Positions 34,898 to 43,959 of a stretch of DNA of 64,000 bases are shown in pieces. Under the pieces are notes generated by a model. The model did no database searches. It worked only from the letters and a program-made list of their open reading frames with translations, and was not told the origin of the DNA. The stretch is from Acidobacteriaceae bacterium. Lineage in GTDB: Bacteria > Acidobacteriota > Terriglobia > Terriglobales > Acidobacteriaceae. The stretch covers positions 806,001 to 870,000 of the forward strand of contig JAPWKE010000003.1 of assembly GCA_028283655.1 (NCBI GenBank), given 5' to 3'. The position numbers and the translations under genes are program-made. Within the stretch, counting starts at the first letter, position 1, and each line of letters opens with the position of its first letter.

Positions 34898-35239
34898 CTA
34901 CTTGATGTCTCCGAATCGATCTTCTCGAAACTCGTTGAATTCTTTCTTAAGGGAACGGCGAATGCTCCATGAGCCCCAGGCGAGTAAGTCGTAATAAAGT
35001 GCGGCATTCATTGTGGCGAGGTTCACTGCCAATACGATTTGCCCTAAAGGATGCCAGTATCGATGGAGCGGACTGCCTTCGAGGAACAAATATGTCAGGA
35101 AGCAGGCGGCCAGGAGTGAACTCGTTGCTATAAGTGCTAAGCGGGCCTGTTTGGTGACCTGCTTAGACGCATCGTCAATAGCTATTCGGTAATCCAGGAC
35201 ATCTTCATCATTCTCAAGCTGCGTTGCTTTGCTAGTCAT
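34898..35239 (-). CDS. Small two-helix membrane protein in the deoC-ALDH operon
   Basis: The 113-residue protein has an acidic N terminus, two membrane helices (~33-52 and ~66-86) and a basic C-terminal tail (RRSLKKEFNEFREDRFGD). It lies 18 bases after deoC and its TAG stop abuts the ATG of the ALDH gene, so it is expressed with both. I recognise no family. It could be a scaffold or a membrane anchor for the enzyme pair; that is speculation. Confidence 0.68.
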   Translation of the reverse strand: MTSKATQLENDEDVLDYRIAIDDASKQVTKQARLALIATSSLLAACFLTYLFLEGSPLHRYWHPLGQIVLAVNLATMNAALYYDLLAWGSWSIRRSLKKEFNEFREDRFGDIK

Positions 35240-35256
35240 CGTTTGTTCCAAGACGC

Positions 35257-36285
35257 TTATGCGATTGGGTGACGATACGTTGCCGAGTACCTTCCCGTGA
35301 TGTAGTGCTCGAGCTGGCGTTCGATGTCGGCGAGCATGGAGCTTGCGCCGAAGCGGAAGAGAGTCGGTTCGAGCCAGGGGCGGCCGAGTTCGTCCTTCAT
35401 CAGCGAGAGCCAGTCGAGGGACTGCTTGGCCGTCTTGATGCCGCCTGCGGGCTTGTATCCGACGCTCATACCGGTGCGCTCGGCGTAGTCGCGGATGGCG
35501 CGGACCATGACCAGCGAGACGGGCAGTGTGGCGTTGACGGCTTCCTTGCCGGTGGAGGTCTTGATGAAGTCGCTGCCGGCCATCATCGCCACCCAGGATG
35601 CGCGGGCTACGTTGCGCAGGGTGAGCAGGTCGCCGGTGCCGAGGATCGACTTCATGTGGGCGGGGCCGCAGGCTTCCTTGAAGGCGGCGACTTCGTCGTA
35701 GAGGGCGTTCCACTCGCCGTTGAAGACGTGGGCGCGGGTGATGACGATGTCGATCTCGCTGGCGCCTGCTTCTACGGAGCGGCGGATCTCTTCAACGCGC
35801 GTCTCCAGCGGGGCGAGGCCAGCTGGGAAGCCCGTGGAAACGGCTGCCACGGGGACGCCGGAGCCTTCGAGCGCCTTTACGGCGGTTTCTACGAACGTGT
35901 GATACACGCAGACGGCGCCGGTGGTGAGCTTGAGCTCTTCGATGCCGAGCGCTTTGACGATCTTTTCTTCGAGCGGACGGCGGGCCTTGGCGCAGAGACG
36001 CTTGACGCGTTCGGCGGAGTCGTCACCCGCGAGCGTGGTGAGATCCATGCAAGCGATGGCGCGGAGCAGCCAGGCGGCCTGCCAGTCTTTCTTCACCGAG
36101 CGGCGAGCGCCGATGGTGGAGGCGCGGCGCTCGACGGCCGAGGTGTTCACCTGAATCTCTTCCACCCAATCGAGGTTCAGCGGAATCTGCTTGTTCGGCA
36201 CCAGATCGCGCCCGTGCAGCGTCACTGGAACCTCGGTGGTCGGCGTATGTGTGCCGGGGGCAATCGTCTCTGCGTTTGCGGCCAT
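35257..36285 (-). CDS. deoC: Deoxyribose-phosphate aldolase
   Basis: DeoC cleaves 2-deoxyribose-5-phosphate to acetaldehyde and glyceraldehyde-3-phosphate. From ATG 36285 (GAGG ribosome site) the protein has 342 residues. The class I aldolase centre is visible as the Schiff-base lysine in DFIKTSTGK and the second lysine in VGYKPAGGIKT, with DLTTLAGDD and DIVITRAHVFNGEW upstream. An ~80-residue N-terminal extension is longer than in E. coli DeoC (259 residues). The next two genes are coexpressed; the ALDH could oxidise the acetaldehyde released here. Confidence 0.92.
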   Translation of the reverse strand: MAANAETIAPGTHTPTTEVPVTLHGRDLVPNKQIPLNLDWVEEIQVNTSAVERRASTIGARRSVKKDWQAAWLLRAIACMDLTTLAGDDSAERVKRLCAKARRPLEEKIVKALGIEELKLTTGAVCVYHTFVETAVKALEGSGVPVAAVSTGFPAGLAPLETRVEEIRRSVEAGASEIDIVITRAHVFNGEWNALYDEVAAFKEACGPAHMKSILGTGDLLTLRNVARASWVAMMAGSDFIKTSTGKEAVNATLPVSLVMVRAIRDYAERTGMSVGYKPAGGIKTAKQSLDWLSLMKDELGRPWLEPTLFRFGASSMLADIERQLEHYITGRYSATYRHPIA

Positions 36286-36401
36286 TGGTTGACCCTCACT
36301 TCCCAATCAAAACAATTCGGCCCGCCGATGAGGGCAGGCCACAGTAGTCTTTCTCGCACCTCAGTCTATAACGGTTTGCTGTGCTGCGATACCCTCGGCG
36401 T

Positions 36402-39400
36402 ATGCGCTGCCGTCTGCTTGCCCCACTTGCCCTCGTTGCCACGCTTGCCTCGGCACAGTCGTTTACGCCTGTGCGTGAGCTTAAGAACCTGTCTGCCGCC
36501 GACGTAGGCAAGCTGCATACGCTGGAAGAGCTGTCGCTGCTGCCGGGTGGTGACTGGCGCTTCCATGCTGGCGATATGACGCATGGCGAAGCTCCGGCGC
36601 TGGACGATAGCGCGTGGACGGTTGTGCCGACGCCTGCGGCGCGCAAGGCGGTGAAGGCTCCGACCGATGCGGTCTGGTATCGGCGGTGGATCGAGGTTCC
36701 GAAGACAGTGGAGGGCTACGACATTACGGGCTCCCGCATCTGGTTTCAGTTTGAAGCGGATGCGAACGGTCCGATGCCGGAGATCGTCTACTTCAACGGG
36801 CGGCGTGTGGCGATTGGCGATGATCTGGAGCCGATTGTGTTGACCGAAAGCGCGAAGCCGGGCGACAGGATTCTGGTGGCTGTGAAGCTGTTGCGCACGG
36901 TGGACGAGAAGACGTTCCGCGGGGTGCAGCTTCGGATTGAGCCTGCAGAGGATTCCAAGCGGCCAAGCCCGAACGATGTGCGGACGCAGATTATTACGGC
37001 GGCGAACCTGCTGCCGGCGTTGCCGAAGCCGCGTCCTGATCTTGTCCCGGAGGTGCATAAGGCGATTGAGGCGATTGATTTTGCGGCGCTGTCGCACGCA
37101 GACCAGAAGGCCTTCGATGCTTCGCTGGTGAGGTCGCAGGCGGTGCTGGCGACGCTGGCTCCGGCGATGCACACGGCAATGGTTGATCTGGATGGCAATG
37201 CGCATATCGACGCGGCGTGGCTGTGGCCGGTGAGCGAGACGGTGGATGTGGTGAAGCGGACGTTCTCGACGGCGCTGCAGTTGATGAATGAGTATCCCGA
37301 CTACAAGTTCACGCAGTCGGCGGCGGCGTACTCGGCCTGGATGGCGGACAAGTATCCGGACATCCACAAGCAGATTCAGGAGCGCGTGAAGGAAGGCCGC
37401 TGGGAGATTGTGGGCGGCATGTGGGTGGAGCCGGACCTGAATCTGCCGGGTGGCGAGTCGCTGGTGCGGCAGTTGCTGGTAGGGCAGCGGGTGTTCAAAG
37501 ACCTTTACGGCGTGACGGCGAAGATTGGCTGGAACCCGGATTCGTTTGGCTACAACTGGCAGTTGCCGCAGATTTATAAGCGGTCGGGAATCGACTACTT
37601 CGTGACGCAGAAGATGCACTGGAATGACACGAACCAGTTGCCGCTGCGGTTGTTCTGGTGGGAGTCGCCGGATGGGTCGAAGGTGCTGACGTACTTCCCG
37701 ACGGATTATGCGTGGACGAACGTGAATCCGACGCGGTTGTCGGCGGATTATGCGGAGTCCTCGCAGAGGAACCCGGGGACGGCGGAGCATTTGGACCTGT
37801 ATGGCGTGGGCGATCACGGTGGCGGGCCGACGCGCGACATGCTGGATTCGGCCGAGCACTGGATGGCTTTGAGTAAGCAGCCGACGGCGCTGCCGACGTT
37901 CCACTTCACGACGGCGCAGGAGTACTTCGACGGTGTGCAGGCGAAGCTTGCGGCGAAGTCGCCGGTGCTGAGCTATGACAACATCCTGAGCTATAAGCCC
38001 GAGGCGCCCGATGCAGAGGGACGGCTGACGATTCCGACGTGGGATGACGAGCTTTACTTCGAGTATCACCGCGGGGTGTATACGACGCAGGCCAAGCATA
38101 AGGCGTTTATGCGTCGCAGCGAAGAAGAGACGCTGGACGCGGAGAAACTGGCGAGCTTTGCGTGGCTGTATGGCCAGTCGTACCCTGCGGAGGAGCTGAC
38201 GGAGAACTGGAAGAAGATTACGTTCAACCAGTTTCATGATCTGGCAGCAGGGTCGGGGATTGCGACGATCTATCGCGATGCGGCGAAGGATTATGGCGAG
38301 GTGTTGAACGAGGACGAAATTGTGAGCGGCAAGAGCCTCGATGATATTGCTTCGAGAGTGAATACTCTGGTGGGTGCGGATAAGCCGGTGCTTGTGTTTA
38401 ACCCGCTCCCCTGGCCGCGCACGGAGCTTGTCGATGTAGCTGTCGAGCTTCCTAAGCCTAACGAGAAGGTTGCACTTCATGATCGTGCAGGGCAGTTTGT
38501 TGCCACTCAGGATGCGGGCAAATCCGTAATCGCGAGAGTGTCGGTGCCTGCGCTCGGTTATTCCGTCCTTTCCGCTTCCCCTGCGTGTGTCACGACGAAG
38601 AACGGCAGTCGCGGAACGGGGATATGCATCGGTGGCGCGAGCAGCAGTGATCCTTCGGTGCATGAGAGTTCGGATAGCTTCTCACTTCAAAATGATCATG
38701 TTTCGTTCGCCGTGAATAAGGCAACAGGCTGCATCACGACGATCAAAGAACATGTCCTGAGTTCACATGCGGGGAAGGCTGAGTGGCTTTCGAAAAATGC
38801 ATGTGGCAACCAGCTTGAAGCGTTTACGGACAAACCCAGGAACTACGACGCCTGGAATATTGATCCCGGCACGCTCGACAAGGCTCCGACGATCCTCGAC
38901 AAGGCGGATTCGGTCAAGCTCGTCGTTGATGGCCCGCTGAGAAAGACTGTGCGTGTGGAGCGGACGTTCAACAAGAGCCACATTACGCAGGACATCTCGC
39001 TCGATGCAGGCGCTGACACGGTTGTCATTGACACCACGATCGACTGGCACGAGAAGCATGTGTTGCTGAAGGCCGCGTTCCCGTTGGCGGCGACTGCGCC
39101 GAAGGCGACGTATGAGATTCCGTTCGGTTCGATTCAGCGGCCGACGACGCGGGACAACAGCTACCAGAAGGCGCAGTTTGAAGTGCCTGCGTTGCGTTGG
39201 GCAGACCTTGGTGACGCAAAGCAGGGCGTGTCGATTCTGAATGACTCGAAGTATGGCTACGACGCTGTGGGCAATGTATTGCGGCTGACGCTGCTGCGTG
39301 CTCCGACGTGGCCGGACCCGGATGCGGACCAGGGCCTGCAGCACTTCCGCTACGCGATTTATCCGCATACGGGGGAGTGGCATCGGGTGGATACGGTTCG

Positions 39401-39743
39401 CCGGGCGTATGAGCTGAACCAGCCGTTGATGGCGACACAGACGTTTGCTCATACGGGTGTGTTGCCCGCAGAGCATAGCTTTGTGAGTGTCGACGAGCCG
39501 AACGTGATTCTGACGGCGGTGAAGAAGGCTGAAGATCGCGATGCACTCGTCTTCCGTATGTATGAGGCGGAGGGGAAGGCTACGACGGTGACGCTGCATG
39601 TGCCGGAGGGAGCGGCGGGAGCTCGCGAGGTGAACCTGATGGAGGCTCCGTTGGAGTCGTTGCCGATGAAGGATGGCGTGGTGACGGTAGCGATCAAGCC
39701 GTACGAGATTTTGACGGTAGAGGCGGAGTATCCGCGCAAGTAA
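36402..39743 (+). CDS. Exported GH38 family alpha-mannosidase
   Basis: The 1113-residue protein has a signal peptide (1-23, ending LASAQ) and a jelly-roll-like N-terminal domain. The GH38 catalytic domain (~265-560) shows DLDGNAHIDAAWLWPVSETVD (zinc site), the nucleophile Asp in WNPDSFGYNWQLPQ, WWESPDGSKVLTYFP, GVGDHGGGPTRD, and FNQFHDLAAGSGI. The C-terminal beta-sandwich domains (~600-1100) are also typical. ATG 36402 precedes the signal sequence cleanly; an in-frame GTG lies 21 bases upstream. It probably trims mannose from glycans in the periplasm or outside the cell. hemD follows without obvious link. Confidence 0.9.
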   Translation: MRCRLLAPLALVATLASAQSFTPVRELKNLSAADVGKLHTLEELSLLPGGDWRFHAGDMTHGEAPALDDSAWTVVPTPAARKAVKAPTDAVWYRRWIEVPKTVEGYDITGSRIWFQFEADANGPMPEIVYFNGRRVAIGDDLEPIVLTESAKPGDRILVAVKLLRTVDEKTFRGVQLRIEPAEDSKRPSPNDVRTQIITAANLLPALPKPRPDLVPEVHKAIEAIDFAALSHADQKAFDASLVRSQAVLATLAPAMHTAMVDLDGNAHIDAAWLWPVSETVDVVKRTFSTALQLMNEYPDYKFTQSAAAYSAWMADKYPDIHKQIQERVKEGRWEIVGGMWVEPDLNLPGGESLVRQLLVGQRVFKDLYGVTAKIGWNPDSFGYNWQLPQIYKRSGIDYFVTQKMHWNDTNQLPLRLFWWESPDGSKVLTYFPTDYAWTNVNPTRLSADYAESSQRNPGTAEHLDLYGVGDHGGGPTRDMLDSAEHWMALSKQPTALPTFHFTTAQEYFDGVQAKLAAKSPVLSYDNILSYKPEAPDAEGRLTIPTWDDELYFEYHRGVYTTQAKHKAFMRRSEEETLDAEKLASFAWLYGQSYPAEELTENWKKITFNQFHDLAAGSGIATIYRDAAKDYGEVLNEDEIVSGKSLDDIASRVNTLVGADKPVLVFNPLPWPRTELVDVAVELPKPNEKVALHDRAGQFVATQDAGKSVIARVSVPALGYSVLSASPACVTTKNGSRGTGICIGGASSSDPSVHESSDSFSLQNDHVSFAVNKATGCITTIKEHVLSSHAGKAEWLSKNACGNQLEAFTDKPRNYDAWNIDPGTLDKAPTILDKADSVKLVVDGPLRKTVRVERTFNKSHITQDISLDAGADTVVIDTTIDWHEKHVLLKAAFPLAATAPKATYEIPFGSIQRPTTRDNSYQKAQFEVPALRWADLGDAKQGVSILNDSKYGYDAVGNVLRLTLLRAPTWPDPDADQGLQHFRYAIYPHTGEWHRVDTVRRAYELNQPLMATQTFAHTGVLPAEHSFVSVDEPNVILTAVKKAEDRDALVFRMYEAEGKATTVTLHVPEGAAGAREVNLMEAPLESLPMKDGVVTVAIKPYEILTVEAEYPRK

Positions 39744-39855
39744 CTTTGGCTTGAAGATGCTGTGTGCTGTTCACGGGGTTGTCGGTATAGAGGAGTGGGT
39801 CGCAGATGGGATGTCTGGGCAGTCGCGTGATGGCGGGAAGATTGGGGATGAGCGT

Positions 39856-40599
39856 ATGAGCCTTCGTGTGCTGGTAACGCGGGCTCCGCACCAGGCGTCT
39901 GCGCTTGCGGAAGAGTTGCGCAGGCTGGGCGCTGAGCCGATTCTGATTCCGACGATGGAGCTGACGGAGCCCACGACGTGGGAGCCCGCGGATCGAACGC
40001 TGGAGGTGCTGGGTCGCTATGACTGGCTGCTGTTTACCAGTGCGAATGCGGTGAATGCGTTTGCGGCACGCTGCGGAGAGAAGGTGGCCTCATTCAGAGG
40101 CCGGGTGGGGGCGATTGGAGCGGCTACGGCGCGAGCAGCCGAGCAGGCGGGGATACGTGTTGATCTGATTCCTCCGCAGGCTGTTGCGGAGTCCTTTGCC
40201 GAGGCGTTGCTGCCCTATGCTGCGGAGGGTGTGAGCTTTCTGCTGGCTCGTGCAGAGCAGGCGCGCGACCACCTGCCCGAGGCGCTGCAGGCGCAGGGAG
40301 CAGAGGTGAGTGTTGTGCCGGTGTATCGGACGGTGGTGCCGCAGGCTTCGGTGGTGCAGGTGTGGGAGCTTTTTCGCAACCATCCGCCGGATGCAGTGAC
40401 GTTTACAAGTTCGTCGTCTGTGACGAACCTGCTGGCGTTGCTGGCCGAGGCGGGAGTGGCTTTGCCGGAAGGGGTGAAGCGGATTTCCATTGGGCCGGTG
40501 ACGTCGGAGACGTTGCGAGCTGCAGGGGTGGCTGCGCATGCCGAGGCGCGGGAGGCCAATGTGAAAGCGTTGGCTGAGGCTTGTTTGCAGATGGCTTAG
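39856..40599 (+). CDS. hemD: Uroporphyrinogen-III synthase
   Basis: HemD closes hydroxymethylbilane to uroporphyrinogen III. The 247-residue protein from ATG 39856 (GGGG ribosome site) has the two-domain HemD layout with VLVTRAPHQASALAEELRRLGAEPI, WLLFTSANAVNAFA, VGAIGAATARAAEQAG, and TFTSSSSVTNLLAL, IGPVTSETLRAAGV near the end. Its sequence is diverged, as in most HemD proteins, but the order of motifs is clear. Its stop overlaps that of the convergent nth gene by three bases. Confidence 0.88.
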   Translation: MSLRVLVTRAPHQASALAEELRRLGAEPILIPTMELTEPTTWEPADRTLEVLGRYDWLLFTSANAVNAFAARCGEKVASFRGRVGAIGAATARAAEQAGIRVDLIPPQAVAESFAEALLPYAAEGVSFLLARAEQARDHLPEALQAQGAEVSVVPVYRTVVPQASVVQVWELFRNHPPDAVTFTSSSSVTNLLALLAEAGVALPEGVKRISIGPVTSETLRAAGVAAHAEAREANVKALAEACLQMA

Positions 40600-41414
40600 T
40601 GCGAACTCCAGGTCTTGTCGGAGGAGTTGCAGAGGTGCTCGAGCGAGCAGTCGGCGCAGCGTGGTTTGCGGGCGATGCAGACCTGTCGGCCGTGGTGGAT
40701 GATCTCGTGGGAGTACTGAATCCAGCGGTCGCGGGGGATGACTTTGATGAGGTCCTGCTCGATCTTTACGGGCTCCTCGTTCTTTGTGAGCTCGAGGCGG
40801 CGTGAGATGCGCTGGACGTGTGTGTCGACGACGACGCCGGAGGCGATGCCGAACCAGGAGCCGAGGACGACGTTTGCGGTTTTGCGTGCGACGCCGGGAA
40901 GCTCGATGAGCTCTGCGATGGTTTGCGGGACTTCCGATTTGAAGCGGTCGACGAGAACCTGCGCGGCTCCCTTGATGTTCTTGGCCTTGGCGCGGTAGAA
41001 GCCGGTGGGGTGGATGATCTCTTCAATGGCCGTGAGCGAGGCTTCGGAGAGCTTCTTCGGGGTGGGGAAGAGGCGGAAGAGTTCGGGGGTGACCTTGTTG
41101 ACCGTGACGTCGGTGGTCTGGGCGGAGAGAGCGGTGGCGATGGTGAGCTCGAAGGCGTTGCGATGTGTGAGCGCGCAGACGACGTTGGGGTAGGTCTTGC
41201 CGAGCGCGTCGAGGATGGCGGCGATGCGCTCCGGAGCGAGCGGCTTGGCGGTCTTGCCGTTCTTCAGCTTTGCCGCGATGGGTTCGCTGGCTGCGATCTT
41301 CTTTGCCCTGGCTGCAGGAACGCCCTCAATGGCGAGCTTTCGCGCGGTGGGCGTTAGCTTTTGCGGTGGGGGGAGCGGCTTGGATTTTGCGGCGGTCTTC
41401 TTCGTCGTCGGCAC
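40596..41414 (-). CDS. nth: Endonuclease III (DNA glycosylase/AP lyase)
   Basis: Nth removes oxidised pyrimidines from DNA and nicks the abasic site. The core has LSAQTTDVTVNKVTPELF, the helix-hairpin-helix LPGVARKTANVVLG with catalytic Lys, and VVDTHVQRISRRL with catalytic Asp. The iron-sulfur motif CIARKPRCADCSLEHLC has the C-x6-C-x2-C-x5-C spacing. The chosen GTG (41412-41414) gives 272 residues with a ~60-residue Lys/Ala-rich extension before the core; a TTG further up is possible. It overlaps the convergent hemD stop (TTAG). Confidence 0.92.
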   Translation of the reverse strand: MPTTKKTAAKSKPLPPPQKLTPTARKLAIEGVPAARAKKIAASEPIAAKLKNGKTAKPLAPERIAAILDALGKTYPNVVCALTHRNAFELTIATALSAQTTDVTVNKVTPELFRLFPTPKKLSEASLTAIEEIIHPTGFYRAKAKNIKGAAQVLVDRFKSEVPQTIAELIELPGVARKTANVVLGSWFGIASGVVVDTHVQRISRRLELTKNEEPVKIEQDLIKVIPRDRWIQYSHEIIHHGRQVCIARKPRCADCSLEHLCNSSDKTWSSH

Positions 41415-41555
41415 GATGCAAGAGTAGCGCAGTCGCTTAGCTGTTCGTGTCGCGAAGCCATATTTCTTCCTTGCAAATATTGACTTTGCGTTTGTGGCAG
41501 GTCTGAGGGACAATCGCGAACAAAGCTACAAAAGCAGGATCTCAGGAGAGACAAG

Positions 41556-42017
41556 ATGGCGTTTTCGCACGGCCTTGCTGCATCCATGATTCTTTTGTTC
41601 GTTTTCGTGGTGATGGGAGTCTTCCTGTTGCCCAAGATTTTTTACATTCTCACACTGCAAAAAGCGTTGAAGAAGTGCGCTCCTGAAACGCGCACGATGG
41701 AGCCAGCCTTGCTCTGGCTCTTCCTTATCCCTCTGGTAGATATGGTCTTTCACTTCTTCATCGTGATGGCGATGTCGCAGTCGTTGCGGAATGAGTTTGG
41801 GCGGCGGGGCGTTTACCCGCCGGAGCCGGAGATGGGGCAGACGCTGGGCATTGGCATGTGCGTTGCGGCGTGCTGCATGGTGGTTCCGTTTCTTGGTGCT
41901 CTGGCGTTCCTCGCTTATTTCGTGCTGTGGATCATGTACTGGATCAAGATCGCGAACTTCTCGCGGATGCTTGATTTCCCGCAGGCGGTGCCGGTGTATC
42001 CCTATCCGCAACAGTAG
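41556..42017 (+). CDS. Hypothetical membrane protein with four helices
   Basis: The 153-residue protein has four predicted membrane helices (~10-30, 48-70, 99-118 and 120-137). The segment LLWLFLIPLVDMVFHFFIVMAMSQSLRNEFGRRG is reminiscent of DUF4328-type proteins. It has a Pro/Tyr-rich C terminus (VPVYPYPQQ). It stands alone between divergent nth and hemQ. No function is assigned. Confidence 0.65.
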   Translation: MAFSHGLAASMILLFVFVVMGVFLLPKIFYILTLQKALKKCAPETRTMEPALLWLFLIPLVDMVFHFFIVMAMSQSLRNEFGRRGVYPPEPEMGQTLGIGMCVAACCMVVPFLGALAFLAYFVLWIMYWIKIANFSRMLDFPQAVPVYPYPQQ

Positions 42018-42030
42018 GTTTGCTGAAGAG

Positions 42031-42069
42031 AAAAGCCTCGCCGGTGTGGATGGCGAGGCTTCTTTCTTT
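42031..42069 (+). terminator. Intrinsic terminator after the hypothetical membrane protein
   Basis: A 10-bp stem (42033-42042 with 42052-42061) with a nine-base loop is followed by CTTTCTTTG and begins 15 bases after the stop codon. Confidence 0.8.
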
Positions 42070-42172
42070 GTGTGGAGGGCTGCAGGCAAACACGATAACC
42101 GGGCGGCACTCTGTTGATTCGCCACGCCTTGGCACGTACGGTTGATAATGTTCCTTGAACGGAGATATCGTC

Positions 42173-43009
42173 GTGCCAGAATTGCCACAAGTACCCATCA
42201 CTCTTGAAGGTTCCAGCGTATTGCACCAGATGTTTCGCTTTGACTGGGCTGCGTGGAAGAAGCTATCTGCAACAGAACGCGCTGCGCATGCGAGCGAATT
42301 CAGTGAGATCCTGGGACGTTGGGAGGGTGGCACTGGCGGTGAGCATCCGAACCAGTCCGCCATGTTTTCGCTGATCGGCCATAAGGGCGACCTCACACTG
42401 ATTCACTTCCGCGACTCCCTCGAAGAGCTGAACCGTGTGGAGTTGGAGCTGGCGCAGAGTGGGATGTATCCCTACCTGCAGATGACGAGCTCCTACCTTT
42501 CGGTGGTGGAGCTGGGTCTCTACGAGTCTTCGGAGAAGATTTACACGCAGTTGGCTGAGAGCGGTCTTGAGCCGGGTACGCCAGAGTGGAAGGCGGGTAT
42601 TGAGGATGGAACGGCGAGGACCTTTGCTTCGCTGGCTTCGCGACTGTTCCCGAGCATTCCGCCGGCGAAGTACCTCTGCTTCTATCCGATGGACCGCAAG
42701 CGCGGCGAACAGGTGAACTGGTATGCGGAGCCGATGGCGGATCGTCGCGCGATGATGCATGAGCACGGTCTGATCGGACGACGCTACGCCGATTCTGTGC
42801 GCCAGATCATCACGGGCTCTATCGGCCTGGACGATTGGGAGTGGGGCGTGGACCTGTTTGCGGATGACCCGGTCGTCTTCAAGAAGCTGATCTACGAGAT
42901 GCGTTTCGATAAGGTGAGCGCGGTGTATGCGTCGTTCGGACAGTTCTTCCTGTCTGTACGCGTTCCGGCAGCGGGCGCATCGCAGTGGTTTGAGGGAGCT
43001 CTCGTATAA
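42173..43009 (+). CDS. hemQ: Coproheme decarboxylase HemQ (ChdC), chlorite-dismutase family
   Basis: HemQ converts coproheme III to protoheme, the last step of the coproporphyrin-dependent route. From GTG 42173 (GGAG eight bases upstream) the protein has 278 residues. The C-terminal half contains LCFYPMDRKRGEQVNWY, MHEHGLIGRRYADSVRQII, GSIGLDDWEWGVDLFADDP and YEMRFDKVSAVYASFGQF, the conserved HemQ haem-pocket blocks. A further in-frame TTG at 42155 is less likely. Confidence 0.92.
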   Translation: MPELPQVPITLEGSSVLHQMFRFDWAAWKKLSATERAAHASEFSEILGRWEGGTGGEHPNQSAMFSLIGHKGDLTLIHFRDSLEELNRVELELAQSGMYPYLQMTSSYLSVVELGLYESSEKIYTQLAESGLEPGTPEWKAGIEDGTARTFASLASRLFPSIPPAKYLCFYPMDRKRGEQVNWYAEPMADRRAMMHEHGLIGRRYADSVRQIITGSIGLDDWEWGVDLFADDPVVFKKLIYEMRFDKVSAVYASFGQFFLSVRVPAAGASQWFEGALV

Positions 43010-43167
43010 CGAACGGGGCTTGCGTGGCCGTGCGGTGGCTGGTGTTCTAGAGCTGCGGCGCGGCCATCGTTCGTTTTGATGGGACATAGCGTTGTGACCT
43101 GATCTCTTTCGCTTCTGCTCGTGCGATCTCCACCGCAGCCGCGATGGACGACGATATACTGAGCGGA

Positions 43168-43803
43168 ATGATCGCCAAACTGAGTGCAATGCTGCTGAGC
43201 CTTTCGGCTGGTAGCGCCTATGCTGTCACATTTCTGCTGATGGCCCTTCAATCAGCGTGCATCCCTATCCCCAGCGAAGTCATCATGCCGTTTGCGGGCT
43301 ACAAGCTGGGGCACTCCACGCTTGACCTGGTGATTCTGGCGACGGTGGCGTCGCTGGCTTCGAACCTCGGCTCGCTTCCGGCGTATTACCTGGGTGCCCG
43401 AGGCGGCCGGCCGATGATCGAAAAGTACGGCCGCTATATTTTGCTGAATCGCCATGATCTGGACCTGGCCGACAAGTTTTTCAATAAGTTTGGCTCGATG
43501 GCCGTGCTGATCGGCCGTATGTTGCCGATTGTGCGTACGTTTATCGCGTTCCCGGCGGGAATTGCGCGCATGAATCAGGTGCGTTTCCACATTTATACGT
43601 TTATCGGATCGTGGCCGTGGTGCTTTGTGCTGGCGTATATCGGCATGAAACTGGGCGCGAGCTGGGACTCGAATCCGAAGTTCAAAGCGGTGTTTCATCA
43701 CTTCCAGGTGGGTGTCGAAGTGGTGATTATCGTAGCGTTTGTCTGGTTTGTGTGGACGCATTGGAAGAATCGCGTTCACGAGGGCGAGAGCTCCGAGGCC
43801 TAG
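43168..43803 (+). CDS. DedA family membrane protein
   Basis: DedA proteins are inner-membrane proteins of the SNARE-associated (VTT) superfamily, some of which flip undecaprenyl phosphate or phosphatidylethanolamine. The 211-residue protein has SACIPIPSEVIMPFAGYKLG, SLASNLGSLPAYYLGARGGRPM, NKFGSMAVLIGRMLPIVRTFIAFPAGIARM and four or five membrane segments. The FIGRMLPIVRT-like motif with Glu/Pro in the first re-entrant loop is characteristic. ATG 43168 has GAGCGGA upstream; ATG 43144 is an alternative. Confidence 0.87.
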   Translation: MIAKLSAMLLSLSAGSAYAVTFLLMALQSACIPIPSEVIMPFAGYKLGHSTLDLVILATVASLASNLGSLPAYYLGARGGRPMIEKYGRYILLNRHDLDLADKFFNKFGSMAVLIGRMLPIVRTFIAFPAGIARMNQVRFHIYTFIGSWPWCFVLAYIGMKLGASWDSNPKFKAVFHHFQVGVEVVIIVAFVWFVWTHWKNRVHEGESSEA

Positions 43804-43959
43804 AGCAGGTTTCACGGTTGGTTGCAGGGCCTCGATATTTCGAGGGGAGAATGAGTTTTCTCCTGTGGCGTTGCGGTTGCCACTCTCTTTCTTAGTTTGA
43901 GATACTGTAGCGTCCGCAATTCGCTACGGAACAATGCAGGTAGAAGGGTAGTTTTAGCA

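Noticed and set aside
36366-38663. A 765-codon minus-strand frame antisense to the GH38 gene
   Set aside because: Arg/Leu/His-rich translation with no recognisable fold; it is a shadow of GH38.
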